Assembly (NCBI RefSeq): GCF_001865015.1
Contig: NZ_MJGV01000079.1
Location: 1-64,000, forward strand
Direction: 5' to 3'
Origin: Curtobacterium sp. MMLR14_010
Lineage (GTDB): Bacteria > Actinomycetota > Actinomycetes > Actinomycetales > Microbacteriaceae
Length of the DNA stretch: 64,000 nucleotides
Within the stretch, counting starts at the first letter, position 1; each line of letters starts with the position of its first letter. Both the position numbers and the translations under genes were made by a program. Shown in pieces: positions 51,831-61,102 of this stretch. The notes below the pieces were generated by a model. It was not told the DNA's origin and searched no databases. It worked only from the letters and a program-made list of their open reading frames with translations.

Positions 51831-52283
51831 TTACTTGGCGGCGACCACGTTCAGCGAGATCGTCGCGACGATGTCCTCGCGCAGACGCACGGTGGCCTCG
51901 TGGTCACCGACGGTCTTGATGGTCGCGGGGACCTCGACCTTGCGCTTGTCGAGCGAGCCGACGCCCTGGGCCTCGACGGCCGAGGCGACGTCCGCGGGAC
52001 GCACGGAGCCGAAGAGACGGCCGTCCTGGCCGGCCTTGACGGTCAGCTGGATGGTGGCGTTCTCGAGCTTCATCTTGAGGTCCTGTGCCTCTTCGATGGT
52101 GGCGAGCTCGCGTGCAACGCGGCCGGCGCGGATGGCCTCGACCTGCTTCTCGCCGCCCTTGGACCACGCGACAGCGAAGCCCTGGGGGATGAGGTAGTTG
52201 CGGGCGTAGCCGTTCTTGACGTCGACGACGTCACCGGCGGAACCGAGGCCAGAGACCTCGTGGGTGAGGATGAGCTTCGACAT
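51831..52283 (-). CDS. rplI: 50S ribosomal protein L9
   Basis: 150 aa. The N-terminal rRNA-binding domain ([35 protein letters not shown]) carries the L9 signature, followed by the long connecting helix and the C-terminal domain. Last gene of the rpsF operon. Confidence 0.97.
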   Translation of the reverse strand: MSKLILTHEVSGLGSAGDVVDVKNGYARNYLIPQGFAVAWSKGGEKQVEAIRAGRVARELATIEEAQDLKMKLENATIQLTVKAGQDGRLFGSVRPADVASAVEAQGVGSLDKRKVEVPATIKTVGDHEATVRLREDIVATISLNVVAAK

Positions 52284-52297
52284 GTGTCGACCCCCGA

Positions 52298-52555
52298 TCA
52301 GCGGCCGGAGCCGGCGTAGGGGAGGAGCGCCATCTCACGGGCGTTCTTCACGGCACGGGCGATGAGACGCTGCTCCTGGACGGAGACACCGGTGATACGA
52401 CGGGCGCGGATCTTCCCACGCTCCGAGATGAACTTGCGAAGGGTCGCAACGTCCTTGTAGTCGATGACACCGACCTTGATGGACTTCGCGGGGGCGGCGT
52501 TCTTGCCGCCCTTCCCGCGAGGCTTGCGGCGGTCGCCGCTGCTCTTTCCAGCCAT
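52298..52555 (-). CDS. rpsR: 30S ribosomal protein S18
   Basis: 85 aa with a basic Lys/Gly-rich N-terminus and the S18 core [26 protein letters not shown]. No zinc-binding CxxC is present, so it is the zinc-independent form. It partners with S6 in the 30S platform, and the two are encoded in one operon. Confidence 0.97.
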   Translation of the reverse strand: MAGKSSGDRRKPRGKGGKNAAPAKSIKVGVIDYKDVATLRKFISERGKIRARRITGVSVQEQRLIARAVKNAREMALLPYAGSGR

Positions 52556-52602
52556 TGTGTTTTTTCCTTAGGAGAAGAAGTAGTTGTTCGTCCGCTGAGG
52601 GA

Positions 52603-53196
52603 TCAGAACGGGGTCTCGTCGTCGTAGGTGCCACCGGGGGTCGACCACACGTCGTTCCCCTGTGCCCCACCACCCTGCTGGCCACCCTGCGGCGACCACG
52701 GCTCGTCGGAGCGTCCACCGCCGGCACCAGCGTTGCCGCTGCCACCGCCGTTGCCGCCACCGGCGTTGCCACCGAAGTTGCCGCCGCCACCGGAACCGCC
52801 GCCGACCTGTCCACGACCGCCGCCACTGCCACCCGCTGCACGGGTGATCTGGGCGGTCGCGTACCGGAGCGACGGGCCGATCTCGTCGACCTCGAGCTCG
52901 ATGCTCGTACGCTGCTGGCCCTCACGGTCCTGGTACGAGCGCTGACGGAGACGGCCCTGCACGATGACGCGCGAGCCCTTCGTCAGCGACCCCGCGACGT
53001 GCTCGGCGAATTCGCGCCACACACTCGCGCGGAGGAACAGCGCGTCGCCGTCCTTCCACTCGTTCGCCTGACGGTCGAACGTGCGAGGGGTGGAGGCGAT
53101 GGTGAAGTTCGCCACAGCGAGCCCGTTCTGCGTGTAGCGCAGCTCGGGGTCAGCAGTGAGGTTCCCCACCACCGTGATGACGGTTTCGCCGGCCAT
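52603..53196 (-). CDS. ssb: Single-stranded DNA-binding protein
   Basis: 197 aa. OB fold at residues 1-110 ([47 protein letters not shown]), then a Gly/Asn-rich linker and an acidic tip ending DDETPF that docks repair and replication partners. It starts 3 bases after the rpsF stop. Confidence 0.96.
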   Translation of the reverse strand: MAGETVITVVGNLTADPELRYTQNGLAVANFTIASTPRTFDRQANEWKDGDALFLRASVWREFAEHVAGSLTKGSRVIVQGRLRQRSYQDREGQQRTSIELEVDEIGPSLRYATAQITRAAGGSGGGRGQVGGGSGGGGNFGGNAGGGNGGGSGNAGAGGGRSDEPWSPQGGQQGGGAQGNDVWSTPGGTYDDETPF

Positions 53197-53199
53197 CGG

Positions 53200-53592
53200 T
53201 TACTCGGCGCTCGCGGTCGCGGGAGCCGGCGCAGCGGCTGCCGAAGCGGCCTTGCGGGCGGCACGGGCCTCGTCGCGCTGCTTCTGGGCGGCAACCTGTG
53301 CCATGCCCTCTTCAGCGCGGAGGACCTTGGTGCGGAGCACGGCCTCGGAGAGACCGAGCTGGCGGTCCAGCTCCTTGGCGGAGTCGGCGGACGACGTGAA
53401 GTTCACGACGGCGTAGATGCCCTCGGTCTTCTTCGCGATCTCGTACGCAAGCCGGCGACGGCCCCATACGTCCACGTTGTCGACGGTGCCACCGTCGTTG
53501 CGGATGACCGCGAGGAACTTGTCCAGGCTGGGAGCGACGGTGCGCTCATCGATCTCGGGGTCGAGGATCGCCATCAGTTCGTACTGGTGCAT
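53200..53592 (-). CDS. rpsF: 30S ribosomal protein S6
   Basis: 130 aa from ATG 53592, preceded by a near-consensus AAAGGAGGTG. The core [26 protein letters not shown] is followed by a 30-residue Ala-rich C-terminal extension. First gene of the operon. A compact stem with an AACCG loop lies in the leader (53625-53639). Confidence 0.96.
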   Translation of the reverse strand: MHQYELMAILDPEIDERTVAPSLDKFLAVIRNDGGTVDNVDVWGRRRLAYEIAKKTEGIYAVVNFTSSADSAKELDRQLGLSEAVLRTKVLRAEEGMAQVAAQKQRDEARAARKAASAAAAPAPATASAE

Positions 53593-53624
53593 GCGGAACC
53601 CACCTCCTTTGGTCTCGAACGGCT

Positions 53625-53639
53625 CCGGGCGGTTCCCGG
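53625..53639 (-). promoter_or_regulatory. Small hairpin with CCG loop in the rpsF leader
   Basis: In the transcript CCGGG and CCCGG pair around AACCG, 33 bases before the rpsF ATG. Known rpsF leaders carry an S6:S18-binding structure with an exposed CCG, so this is a candidate autoregulatory site. The fit to the full consensus is not demonstrated. Confidence 0.3.
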
Positions 53640-53775
53640 AACAGGAGGGTTGATGCGTGCGTGCCGATGCGCAGGTGCGCGGGCACAACCCCGCAAGCCT
53701 ACCTGACGGCCTGGAGGCCCGCTACCGCCGTGTGGACAGCCCGCGCTGGGCGGGTGGCCGGGTCCAGAGCAGTTC

Positions 53776-55206
53776 TCACGCCGAGCGGGTCGCCCACCAG
53801 GCGCGCAGGCGCTCCTCGGCGAGCTCGGCCCCGAGGGGGCCCTCGTCCATCCGGGCCTCGAGCAGGAACCGGTAGGCGTCACCCACGGCACGGCCCGGCG
53901 GGATGTCGAGGATCCGCATGATGTCGTCGCCGGTCAGGTCGGGCCGGATCGAGTCCAGCTCCTCCTGATCGGCGAGCACGGCGATCCGGGCCTCGAGGTC
54001 GTCGTACGCGAACGCCAGCCGGTCGGCCTTGCGGCGGTTCCGTGTGGTGACGTCCGAGCGGGTGAGTTCGTGCAGCCGCTCGAGCTGCGGGCCGGCGTCA
54101 CGGACGTACCGACGGACGGCCGAGTCGGTCCAGGCGCCGTCGGTGTACCCGAAGAAACGGAGGTGCAGCTCGATGAGCCGGCTGACCGCGGCGATGGTGT
54201 CGTTGTCGAACCGCAGGGCCCGCAGCCGCTTCTTCGCGAGCTTCGACCCGACCAGGTCGTGGTGGTGGAAGCTCACGGCGCCGGCGGGCTCGAGCTTCCG
54301 GGTCGCCGGCTTGCCGATGTCGTGCAGGAGCGCCGCGAGCCGCAGCACGGTGTCGGGAGCGTCCCCGGCGTGCCGTTCGTGCTCGTACCCGATCGCCTGG
54401 GTCAGCACCGTGAGGGAGTGCTCGTACACGTCCTTGTGGTGGTGGTGCTCGTCGATCTCGAGTCGCATCGCCGGCAGCTCGGGCAGGAACAGCTCGGCGA
54501 GCCCGGTGTCGACGAGCAGTCGGATGCCCGGCACGGGGTCGTCGGTGTCGAGGAGCTTGACGAGTTCGTCACGGACGCGTTCCGCGGAGACGATCTCGAT
54601 CGACGGGGCCAGGGTCGTCATGGCCTGCTCGACCTCGTCGGACACCGTGAAGCCGAGCTGCGAGGTGAACCGTGCGGCGCGCATCATCCGCAGCGGGTCG
54701 TCGCGGAAGGAGACGGTGGCGGACTGCGGCGTGCGCAGCCGTGCGGCGAGCAGGTCCTCGACCCCGCCGTGCACGTCGACGAGCTCCCGCGCGGGGAGTC
54801 GGAGCGCCATCGCGTTCACCGTGAAGTCGCGGCGCAGCAGGTCGTCCTCGATGGTGTCGCCGAACGCCACCTCGGGCTTCCGGGTCTCGCCGTCGTAGAC
54901 GTCGCTGCGGTAGGTGGTGATCTCGACCTGCTCGCCCTGCACCCGGGCGGCGATCGTGCCGAACTGGCGGCCGACGTCCCAGGTGGCGCTCGCGATGGGT
55001 TCCACGATCCGGAGGACGTCGTCGGGCCTGGCGTCCGTCGTGAAGTCGAGGTCGGTCACCGGTCGTCCGAGGAAGGCGTCCCGCACCGGACCCCCGACGA
55101 GCGCGAGTTCGTGGCCGGCTGCCGCGAACGCGCGCGCGAGCGCCGCGACGGGCGCGGTGGCGGCGAGTGCGTCGAGTCGTTCGACGGCCTGGGCTACGGA
55201 CTGCAT
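53776..55206 (-). CDS. pcnA: CCA tRNA nucleotidyltransferase
   Basis: 476 aa. The ATG at 55206 is chosen over 55221 because GAGG stands 5 bases before it. The class II nucleotidyltransferase head is LALVGGPVRDAFLGRPVTDLDFTTDA. A C-terminal HD domain (LLHDIGKPATR) resembles bacterial CCA enzymes with phosphohydrolase activity. It adds or repairs the 3' CCA of tRNAs. Convergent with nothing and divergent from the murJ frame. Confidence 0.93.
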   Translation of the reverse strand: MQSVAQAVERLDALAATAPVAALARAFAAAGHELALVGGPVRDAFLGRPVTDLDFTTDARPDDVLRIVEPIASATWDVGRQFGTIAARVQGEQVEITTYRSDVYDGETRKPEVAFGDTIEDDLLRRDFTVNAMALRLPARELVDVHGGVEDLLAARLRTPQSATVSFRDDPLRMMRAARFTSQLGFTVSDEVEQAMTTLAPSIEIVSAERVRDELVKLLDTDDPVPGIRLLVDTGLAELFLPELPAMRLEIDEHHHHKDVYEHSLTVLTQAIGYEHERHAGDAPDTVLRLAALLHDIGKPATRKLEPAGAVSFHHHDLVGSKLAKKRLRALRFDNDTIAAVSRLIELHLRFFGYTDGAWTDSAVRRYVRDAGPQLERLHELTRSDVTTRNRRKADRLAFAYDDLEARIAVLADQEELDSIRPDLTGDDIMRILDIPPGRAVGDAYRFLLEARMDEGPLGAELAEERLRAWWATRSA

Positions 55207-55328
55207 GACGTCCTCGATCATCCCAGATGGACGCCGCGGGTTGTCCACACCCCTGGCGCGCACGCGAGGCTCTCATGGTCGTGCCTCATACACTCGTCGA
55301 GGTCCGAACCGATCACGGGCCCCACCGC

Positions 55329-58300
55329 ATGCACATTCTCCGTTCCTCGCTCGCCGCCGCCGCGACGGCCCTCGTCGCCCTCGGTCTCGTCGTCACGCCC
55401 GCGTCCGTGGCCCCGTCGCAGGCGGCCACCGAGCCCACCACGACGACCCACGTCGCGAACCCCGCCAGCGGCGACGCGGGGAAGGCGAGCGTCGAGGTCG
55501 TCCCCGCCGACCGCGGCGTCCTGCGTCCGGACGAGCCCCTCTCGCTGACGGTCACGGTGACGAACGACACCGACACGGACCTGCCGGCGGGCACCACGGA
55601 GTTCGGCATCTTCCGGCCGTACGAGGGCACCCGGGACGTCGTCGCCAACTGGTTGAAGGAGACCAGCACAGCAGGTTACCCCGGCGCCCCGATGGGTTCC
55701 GTCGACGTCCCAGCGGTCCCGGCGCACCGATCCGTCACGCTGAGCGACGTCGAGATCGTCCCGGGCAACGTGGGCCTCGGCGGGTACCCGTCCTTCGGTG
55801 CGCGGCGCATCTCCGCGGACTACACGGCCGGGGCGACGACCGCGATCGACCGCACCGCGATCACCTGGTACCCGGACTACGAGCAGACCCCGGTCGGGGT
55901 GTCCGTCGCCATGCCGGTCACCATGCCCGCGAACGCCGGCGGCACCATCCCCCCCGGTGACCTCGCCGCGGCGACCTCGGTCGACGGCACCCTGTCGCAG
56001 CAGCTCGACGCCGCCCAGGACCACAACGTCGCGCTCGGCATCGACCCGCGCATCATCGCGTCCATCCGGATCCTCGGCGAGAACGCGCCGACGTCCGCGG
56101 TGGCGTGGCTCGACCGCCTCGAGCGGATGCGCAACGAGACCTTCGCGCTCTCGTACGCCGACGCCGACGTCACCGGACTGCGGCAGGCGGGGTCCGACGA
56201 GGTCCTCGGGCCGATCTCGCTGGACCAGTCCGTCAAGGCCGAGAACTTCCCCGGGGCGAGCACGCCGAGCCCCACCGGCACCCCGGACGCCACCGGCACG
56301 CCGACGCCCGGGGCGAGCGACGCCCCTGCGCCCACCCCGACCTCCACCCCGACCGACGACGCCACCGCGGACCCGGGCACCACCACGGACCCGACCCTCC
56401 CGACCACGGCCTCGCTGCTCGACTTCCCCTACACGATGTCCTCCATTGCCTGGCCGGTCGAGGGCACCGTCGCGACGGACGACCTCCCCGCCCTGCGCAA
56501 GGCCGGCACGAAGTCCACCGTCGTCGCGAGCAGCAACACCTCCGCTGGCGGGGACACCACGATCGCCGCGTCCGAGAAGATCGGCGACGACCACGTCCTC
56601 GTGTCCGACCAGGGCATGTCGACGCTCCTCCGTGCCGCCGCCACCGCCACCACGCAGCGCGCGTGGTCGAGCGCCATGAGCGAGCTCACCGCGACGCTGG
56701 CCGCCGCCTCCCGCCAGGGCAGCACCAGCGCGCCCGTCCTGCTCACCCTGGGCCGGTCGTGGCCGACGGACTCCACGCGTCTCAGCGAGGCGCTCGACGC
56801 CCTCGAGAGCACCCCGTGGGTCTCGCCCGCCGACCTCTCCACCGCGGCAGCGGCGACGCCGGGCTCCCTCACCCTCGCCAGCGCCTCGGACGACGACGCC
56901 CGCCTCGACCAGCTGCGGCGCCTGCTCCGCTCCGAGCACGACCTGACCGACTTCGCCTCCGCGATCGCCGACCCGGCCGACCTCACCGCCCCCGCCCGCC
57001 TGTCCACCCTCGCCGCGGCGTCGAACGCCTGGCGCAGCGACCAGGACGGCATGGCCGCGGCCGTCGACGCCCGTGTCGCCAAGACGGACAAGCTCCTCTC
57101 GACCGTGGGCATCCTCAACGGCAGCAGCATCCTGCTCCTGGGGGACCGGTCCTCCCTGCCCATCTCGATCCGCAACCGGTCCGACTACCCGATCACCGTG
57201 TTCCTGACGGTCCAGCCGTCGAACTCGTTCCTGCGCATCGAGAAGAACGCGGTCAAGGTCACGGTGCAGCCGGACTCCTCGAGCCGCGTCACGTTCCCGG
57301 TGACATCGGTCGCCAACGGCAAGGTCGAGCTGACCATGGCCCTCACGACCGCCGCCGGGGTCCGCATCGCCGACCCCGAGGTCGTCGAGATCAACGTGCA
57401 GGCCCAGTGGGAGAGCCTGATCACGGCCGCGGCGGCCATCGCGGTCATCCTCATCTTCGGCCTGGGGATCGTCCGCAACGTCCGCCGCCGACTGCGTCGC
57501 CGCCGCAACGGCGAGCCCGACGAGCCGCGCGAGGACCCGAACCGCCTGTTCGTCGATGACCCGTCCGGTGCGGACGACCGGACAGGAGGCCCCACCTCCG
57601 TCCCCGGGACCGCCACCGCCCTCGCCACGGCCGGCTCCACGGCCACCCTCGCCGAGGACGGCGGCGACCGTCTCGATGCCGCGATCGCGCGCGCCGGAGC
57701 CGTGTCGAGCCTCCAGGCCGACGACGCCCGGACCGACCACCCCCAGGAGCCGACGATCAGCACCACCCAGCCCCAGCCGTCGTCCGCAGCACCGGTCGGC
57801 CAGCGCAGCCTGGGCCGCGCGAGCGCGATGCTCGCCGCGGGGACGATGATCTCGCGCGTGCTCGGCTTCGCGAAGACGTTCGTCCTCGCGTACGCGATCG
57901 GACAGACGCACTCCCCGGCGGCCGACGCCTTCGCGGTGTCGAACCAGATCCCGAACAACATCTACGCGCTCATCGCCGGTGGCCTGCTGTCAGCCGTGCT
58001 GATCCCGCAGATCGTCCGCTCGATGAAGCAGAACGCCGACGGGGGCGTCTCGTACGTCAACAAGATCGTCACCCTCGGGGCGACGGTGTTCCTCGTCATC
58101 ACGGTCGTCGCGACGGTCGTCGCACCCGTGCTGGTGCGCCTGTACGCGTCGCAGGCCTCGGACGGCAAGGGCTTCTCGCCGGAGCAGACCGACCTGGCCG
58201 TCGCGCTCGCGTTCTGGTGCCTGCCGCAGATCCTCTTCTACGCGCTGTACTCGCTCCTCGGCGAGGTCCTCAACGCCAAGCAGGTCTTCGGGCCGTTCAC

Positions 58301-59426
58301 CTGGGCACCGCTGATCAACAACGTGATCGCGATCGCCGGCCTCATCGTGTTCATCGCCCTCTTCGGCGGCCGCGTCGAGAACTCCGGCGTCGACACCTGG
58401 ACCCCGCTGAAGATCGCCGTGCTCGCCGGCAGCGCCTCGCTCGGTGTGCTGGCGCAGGCCGCCTTCCTGCCGCTGTTCTGGCGCCGGGCCGGCCTGACCT
58501 TCCGACCGGACTTCCGCTGGCGCGGAGTCGGGCTCAAGGCCACCGGGACCGCCGCTGGCTGGCTGTTCGCGATGATCCTCGTCACGCAGCTCGCCGGCAT
58601 CGTGCAGTCGCGTGTGGCGTCCCTCGGCACCGGCAGCGCGGGCAACGCCGTGCTGCAGAACGCCTGGCTGCTGTTCATGCTGCCGCACTCGATCATCACC
58701 GTGTCGATCGCGACCGCCTACTTCACCCGGATGACCCACGACGCCGAACGCGGCGACCTCGACTCGGTGCGGCGCAACCTGTCCCTGTCGCTCCGGATCG
58801 TCGGGCTGTTCACGGTGTTCTCGTCCGTGGCGCTCATCGTCGTCGCGGTGCCGTTCGGACGGATGTTCGCGCGGGACTTCGAGGGCGCACTGTCGATCGG
58901 TGCCGTGCTGCTGGCCTACATGCCGGGCCTGGTGCTGTTCAGCATGCTCTTCATCATCCAGCGGGTGTTCTGGGCCATGCACGACCACCGCACCCCGTTC
59001 CTGATGCAGCTCGTGCAGTCCGGGCTCTTCGTGATCGGCGCCCTCGCCGTCACCGCACTCCCCGGCAGCGCCATCGGCGTCGGGGTGGCCGCGTGCACCA
59101 CGCTCGCCGGCACCGCGCAGACGATCGTCGCCCTCGTGCTGGTCCGTCGCCGTCTCGGCGGCATGGAGGGCGCCGTGGTGACCCGCTCCCACGTGCAGTT
59201 CGTGATCGCCGCGCTGCTCGCCGGCGTCGCCGGACTGCTCGTCGCGGACTTCTTCGGCACGTTCTCGGCGGACGGCTTCGCGATGGCGGACTTCACCAGC
59301 GCGGCCATCACGGTCGTGCTCTCCGGCGCGGTCATGGTCGTCGTGTACTTCCTCGCCCTGGTCGTCGCGAAGAACGGCGAGATCACGAACGCCGTCGGCC
59401 TGCTGCGCTCCCGCCTCGGTCGCTGA
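55329..59426 (+). CDS. murJ: DUF6049-type exported protein fused to MurJ lipid II flippase
   Basis: One open frame of 1365 codons from ATG 55329. Residues of about 1-35 are a signal peptide (RSSLAAAATALVALGLVVTP). Residues of about 40-700 are a large extracytoplasmic domain with a Pro/Thr/Asp-rich linker (TPSPTGTPDATGTPTPGAS), ending in a membrane helix (LITAAAAIAVILIFGLGIV) and a basic stretch, which fits DUF6049. After about 120 disordered residues the MurJ domain begins (GRASAMLAAGTMISRVLGFAK) with about 14 helices and the conserved SNQIPNNIYALIAGGLLSAVLIP. MurJ flips lipid II for wall synthesis. In relatives the two parts are usually separate genes, and here no stop separates them. Confidence 0.85.
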   Translation: MHILRSSLAAAATALVALGLVVTPASVAPSQAATEPTTTTHVANPASGDAGKASVEVVPADRGVLRPDEPLSLTVTVTNDTDTDLPAGTTEFGIFRPYEGTRDVVANWLKETSTAGYPGAPMGSVDVPAVPAHRSVTLSDVEIVPGNVGLGGYPSFGARRISADYTAGATTAIDRTAITWYPDYEQTPVGVSVAMPVTMPANAGGTIPPGDLAAATSVDGTLSQQLDAAQDHNVALGIDPRIIASIRILGENAPTSAVAWLDRLERMRNETFALSYADADVTGLRQAGSDEVLGPISLDQSVKAENFPGASTPSPTGTPDATGTPTPGASDAPAPTPTSTPTDDATADPGTTTDPTLPTTASLLDFPYTMSSIAWPVEGTVATDDLPALRKAGTKSTVVASSNTSAGGDTTIAASEKIGDDHVLVSDQGMSTLLRAAATATTQRAWSSAMSELTATLAAASRQGSTSAPVLLTLGRSWPTDSTRLSEALDALESTPWVSPADLSTAAAATPGSLTLASASDDDARLDQLRRLLRSEHDLTDFASAIADPADLTAPARLSTLAAASNAWRSDQDGMAAAVDARVAKTDKLLSTVGILNGSSILLLGDRSSLPISIRNRSDYPITVFLTVQPSNSFLRIEKNAVKVTVQPDSSSRVTFPVTSVANGKVELTMALTTAAGVRIADPEVVEINVQAQWESLITAAAAIAVILIFGLGIVRNVRRRLRRRRNGEPDEPREDPNRLFVDDPSGADDRTGGPTSVPGTATALATAGSTATLAEDGGDRLDAAIARAGAVSSLQADDARTDHPQEPTISTTQPQPSSAAPVGQRSLGRASAMLAAGTMISRVLGFAKTFVLAYAIGQTHSPAADAFAVSNQIPNNIYALIAGGLLSAVLIPQIVRSMKQNADGGVSYVNKIVTLGATVFLVITVVATVVAPVLVRLYASQASDGKGFSPEQTDLAVALAFWCLPQILFYALYSLLGEVLNAKQVFGPFTWAPLINNVIAIAGLIVFIALFGGRVENSGVDTWTPLKIAVLAGSASLGVLAQAAFLPLFWRRAGLTFRPDFRWRGVGLKATGTAAGWLFAMILVTQLAGIVQSRVASLGTGSAGNAVLQNAWLLFMLPHSIITVSIATAYFTRMTHDAERGDLDSVRRNLSLSLRIVGLFTVFSSVALIVVAVPFGRMFARDFEGALSIGAVLLAYMPGLVLFSMLFIIQRVFWAMHDHRTPFLMQLVQSGLFVIGALAVTALPGSAIGVGVAACTTLAGTAQTIVALVLVRRRLGGMEGAVVTRSHVQFVIAALLAGVAGLLVADFFGTFSADGFAMADFTSAAITVVLSGAVMVVVYFLALVVAKNGEITNAVGLLRSRLGR

Positions 59427-59470
59427 CCCTCCAACTGGAGCACCGGACGCTGTCCGTTCACGGGCCGTGT

Positions 59471-59496
59471 GGAATGCCCCACGGCTAGCATTGGTT
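59471..59496 (+). promoter_or_regulatory. SigR/SigH-type promoter of trxB-trxA
   Basis: GGAAT, exactly 18 bases, then GTT: the consensus recognised by actinobacterial thiol-stress sigma factors (SigR in Streptomyces, SigH in mycobacteria), whose best-known target is trxB. It lies 36 bases before the trxB ATG. Confidence 0.65.
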
Positions 59497-59531
59497 GACC
59501 CGGTCAGTACGCAACGGAAGGGCAACCAGGC

Positions 59532-60518
59532 ATGCGCCAGCTCATCATCATCGGTTCCGGCCCGGCCGGGTTCACGGCCGGCATCTACGCCGCCCGAGCC
59601 CAGCTCAAGCCGCTCATCGTCGCGTCCAGCGTCGAGACAGGCGGCGAGCTCACGAAGACGACCGAGGTCGAGAACTTCCCGGGCTTCCCCGAGGGCATCC
59701 AGGGCCCCGACCTCATGATCAAGATGCAGGAACAGGCCGAGCGCTTCGGCGCCGAGGTCCTGTACGACGACGCCGTCAAGGTGGAGCTCACCGGGGACGT
59801 CAAGCGCGTCACCGTCGGCTCCGGCGAGACGTACGAGGCCCTCGCGGTCATCTACGCCACGGGCTCGGCCTACCGCCAGCTCGGCCTGCCGGACGAGGAA
59901 CGCCTGTCCGGCCACGGCGTCTCGTGGTGCGCGACGTGCGACGGCTTCTTCTTCCGCCAGAAGAACATCGCCGTGGTCGGCGGTGGCGACTCCGCGATGG
60001 AGGAAGCCACCTTCCTGACCCGCTTCGCCGACAAGGTCACGGTCATCCACCGCAAGGACACCCTGCGCGCGTCGAAGATCATGCAGGACCGCGCGGCGAA
60101 CGACCCGAAGATCGAGTTCGCCTGGAACAAGGAGGTCGTCGGCATCTCCGGTGCCTCCGCGGTCGAGGGCGTCACCCTGAAGGACACCGTCACCGGTGAG
60201 ACCTCCGAGCTCGCACTCGACGGCCTGTTCATCGCGATCGGCAACGACCCGCGCGTGCACCTGGTCCACCAGCAGCTGCAGCTCGCTCCCGAGGGCACCA
60301 TCGCCGTCGAGGGCCGCACCTCCCGCGCCGTCGGCGTCGCCGGGGTCTTCGTCGCGGGCGACGTGCTCGACCACACCTACCGTCAGGCCATCACGGCTGC
60401 CGGCTCCGGTGCCGTCGCGGCGCTCGACGCCGAGAAGTACCTCGCCGACCTCGACGACGCCCTGACGGCCCCCGCCGAGGGCGACGCCCCGGTCGAGCCC
60501 GTCACCATCTCCGCGTAG
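59532..60518 (+). CDS. trxB: Thioredoxin-disulfide reductase
   Basis: 328 aa. FAD site GSGPAGFTAGIYAAR, redox-active disulfide WCATCDGFFF, NADPH site VGGGDSAMEEATFL and second FAD motif GVFVAGDVLDHTYRQAITAAGSG. It reduces thioredoxin with NADPH. It is followed by trxA with a 59-base gap, so the pair forms one oxidative-stress operon. Confidence 0.97.
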   Translation: MRQLIIIGSGPAGFTAGIYAARAQLKPLIVASSVETGGELTKTTEVENFPGFPEGIQGPDLMIKMQEQAERFGAEVLYDDAVKVELTGDVKRVTVGSGETYEALAVIYATGSAYRQLGLPDEERLSGHGVSWCATCDGFFFRQKNIAVVGGGDSAMEEATFLTRFADKVTVIHRKDTLRASKIMQDRAANDPKIEFAWNKEVVGISGASAVEGVTLKDTVTGETSELALDGLFIAIGNDPRVHLVHQQLQLAPEGTIAVEGRTSRAVGVAGVFVAGDVLDHTYRQAITAAGSGAVAALDAEKYLADLDDALTAPAEGDAPVEPVTISA

Positions 60519-60577
60519 GGAATGCGGCGGCACACGTCGCCGTTCCACCCACCGAACGACTTCTCGAAGGAGTACAC

Positions 60578-60904
60578 ATGTCCAACGCCAAGGCAGTCAC
60601 CGACGCCACCTTCTCGGACGAGGTCCTCAAGTCCGACAAGACGATCCTCGTCGACTTCTGGGCAGAGTGGTGTGGCCCGTGTCGCGCGGTCTCGCCGATC
60701 CTCGACCAGATCGCCGAAGAGCACGCCGGCAAGATCGAGATCGTCAAGCTCAACGTCGACGACAACCCCCAGTCGGCCATGAACTACCAGATCACCTCCA
60801 TCCCCGCGATGAAGGTCTTCAAGGGCGGCGAGGTCGTCAAGACCGTCATCGGCGCCAAGCCGAAGCCGGCCCTCGAGGCCGACCTGGCCGAGTTCCTCGC
60901 GTAG
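60578..60904 (+). CDS. trxA: Thioredoxin
   Basis: 108 aa with the active site WCGPCRA and cis-proline in TSIPAMKVFKGGE. The ATG at 60578 follows GAAGGAG. It is the electron carrier reduced by the trxB product. Confidence 0.97.
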   Translation: MSNAKAVTDATFSDEVLKSDKTILVDFWAEWCGPCRAVSPILDQIAEEHAGKIEIVKLNVDDNPQSAMNYQITSIPAMKVFKGGEVVKTVIGAKPKPALEADLAEFLA

Positions 60905-60922
60905 GGACTCCCGCACGCTCGG

Positions 60923-60958
60923 ACGCCCCGTCCTCCATTCCATCGGAGGGCGGGGCGT
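60923..60958 (+). terminator. Terminator of trxB-trxA
   Basis: ACGCCCCGTCCTCC pairs with GGAGGGCGGGGCGT around an 8-nt loop, followed by TCGTCTGT, 18 bases past the trxA stop. Confidence 0.8.
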
Positions 60959-61102
60959 TCGTCTGTCCCGGGCGGCCTTCCCGCGGTCCATCCGCTCGTC
61001 TGCGCCGGAGCGGTCCACGTGTTCAGGATCGGCCTGCGCCACACACCCGGGGTTCGCGGACTCCATGTCGTACTGTGGCGGGACGCCTCGAACGGAGAAC
61101 CG

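Noticed and set aside
55218..57911. 897-codon open frame on the minus strand
   Set aside because: Antisense to the DUF6049-murJ gene, Gly/Arg/Val repeats only, no start signals.
57990..60548. 852-codon open frame on the minus strand opposite murJ and trxB
   Set aside because: Shadow of two certain genes; no motif.
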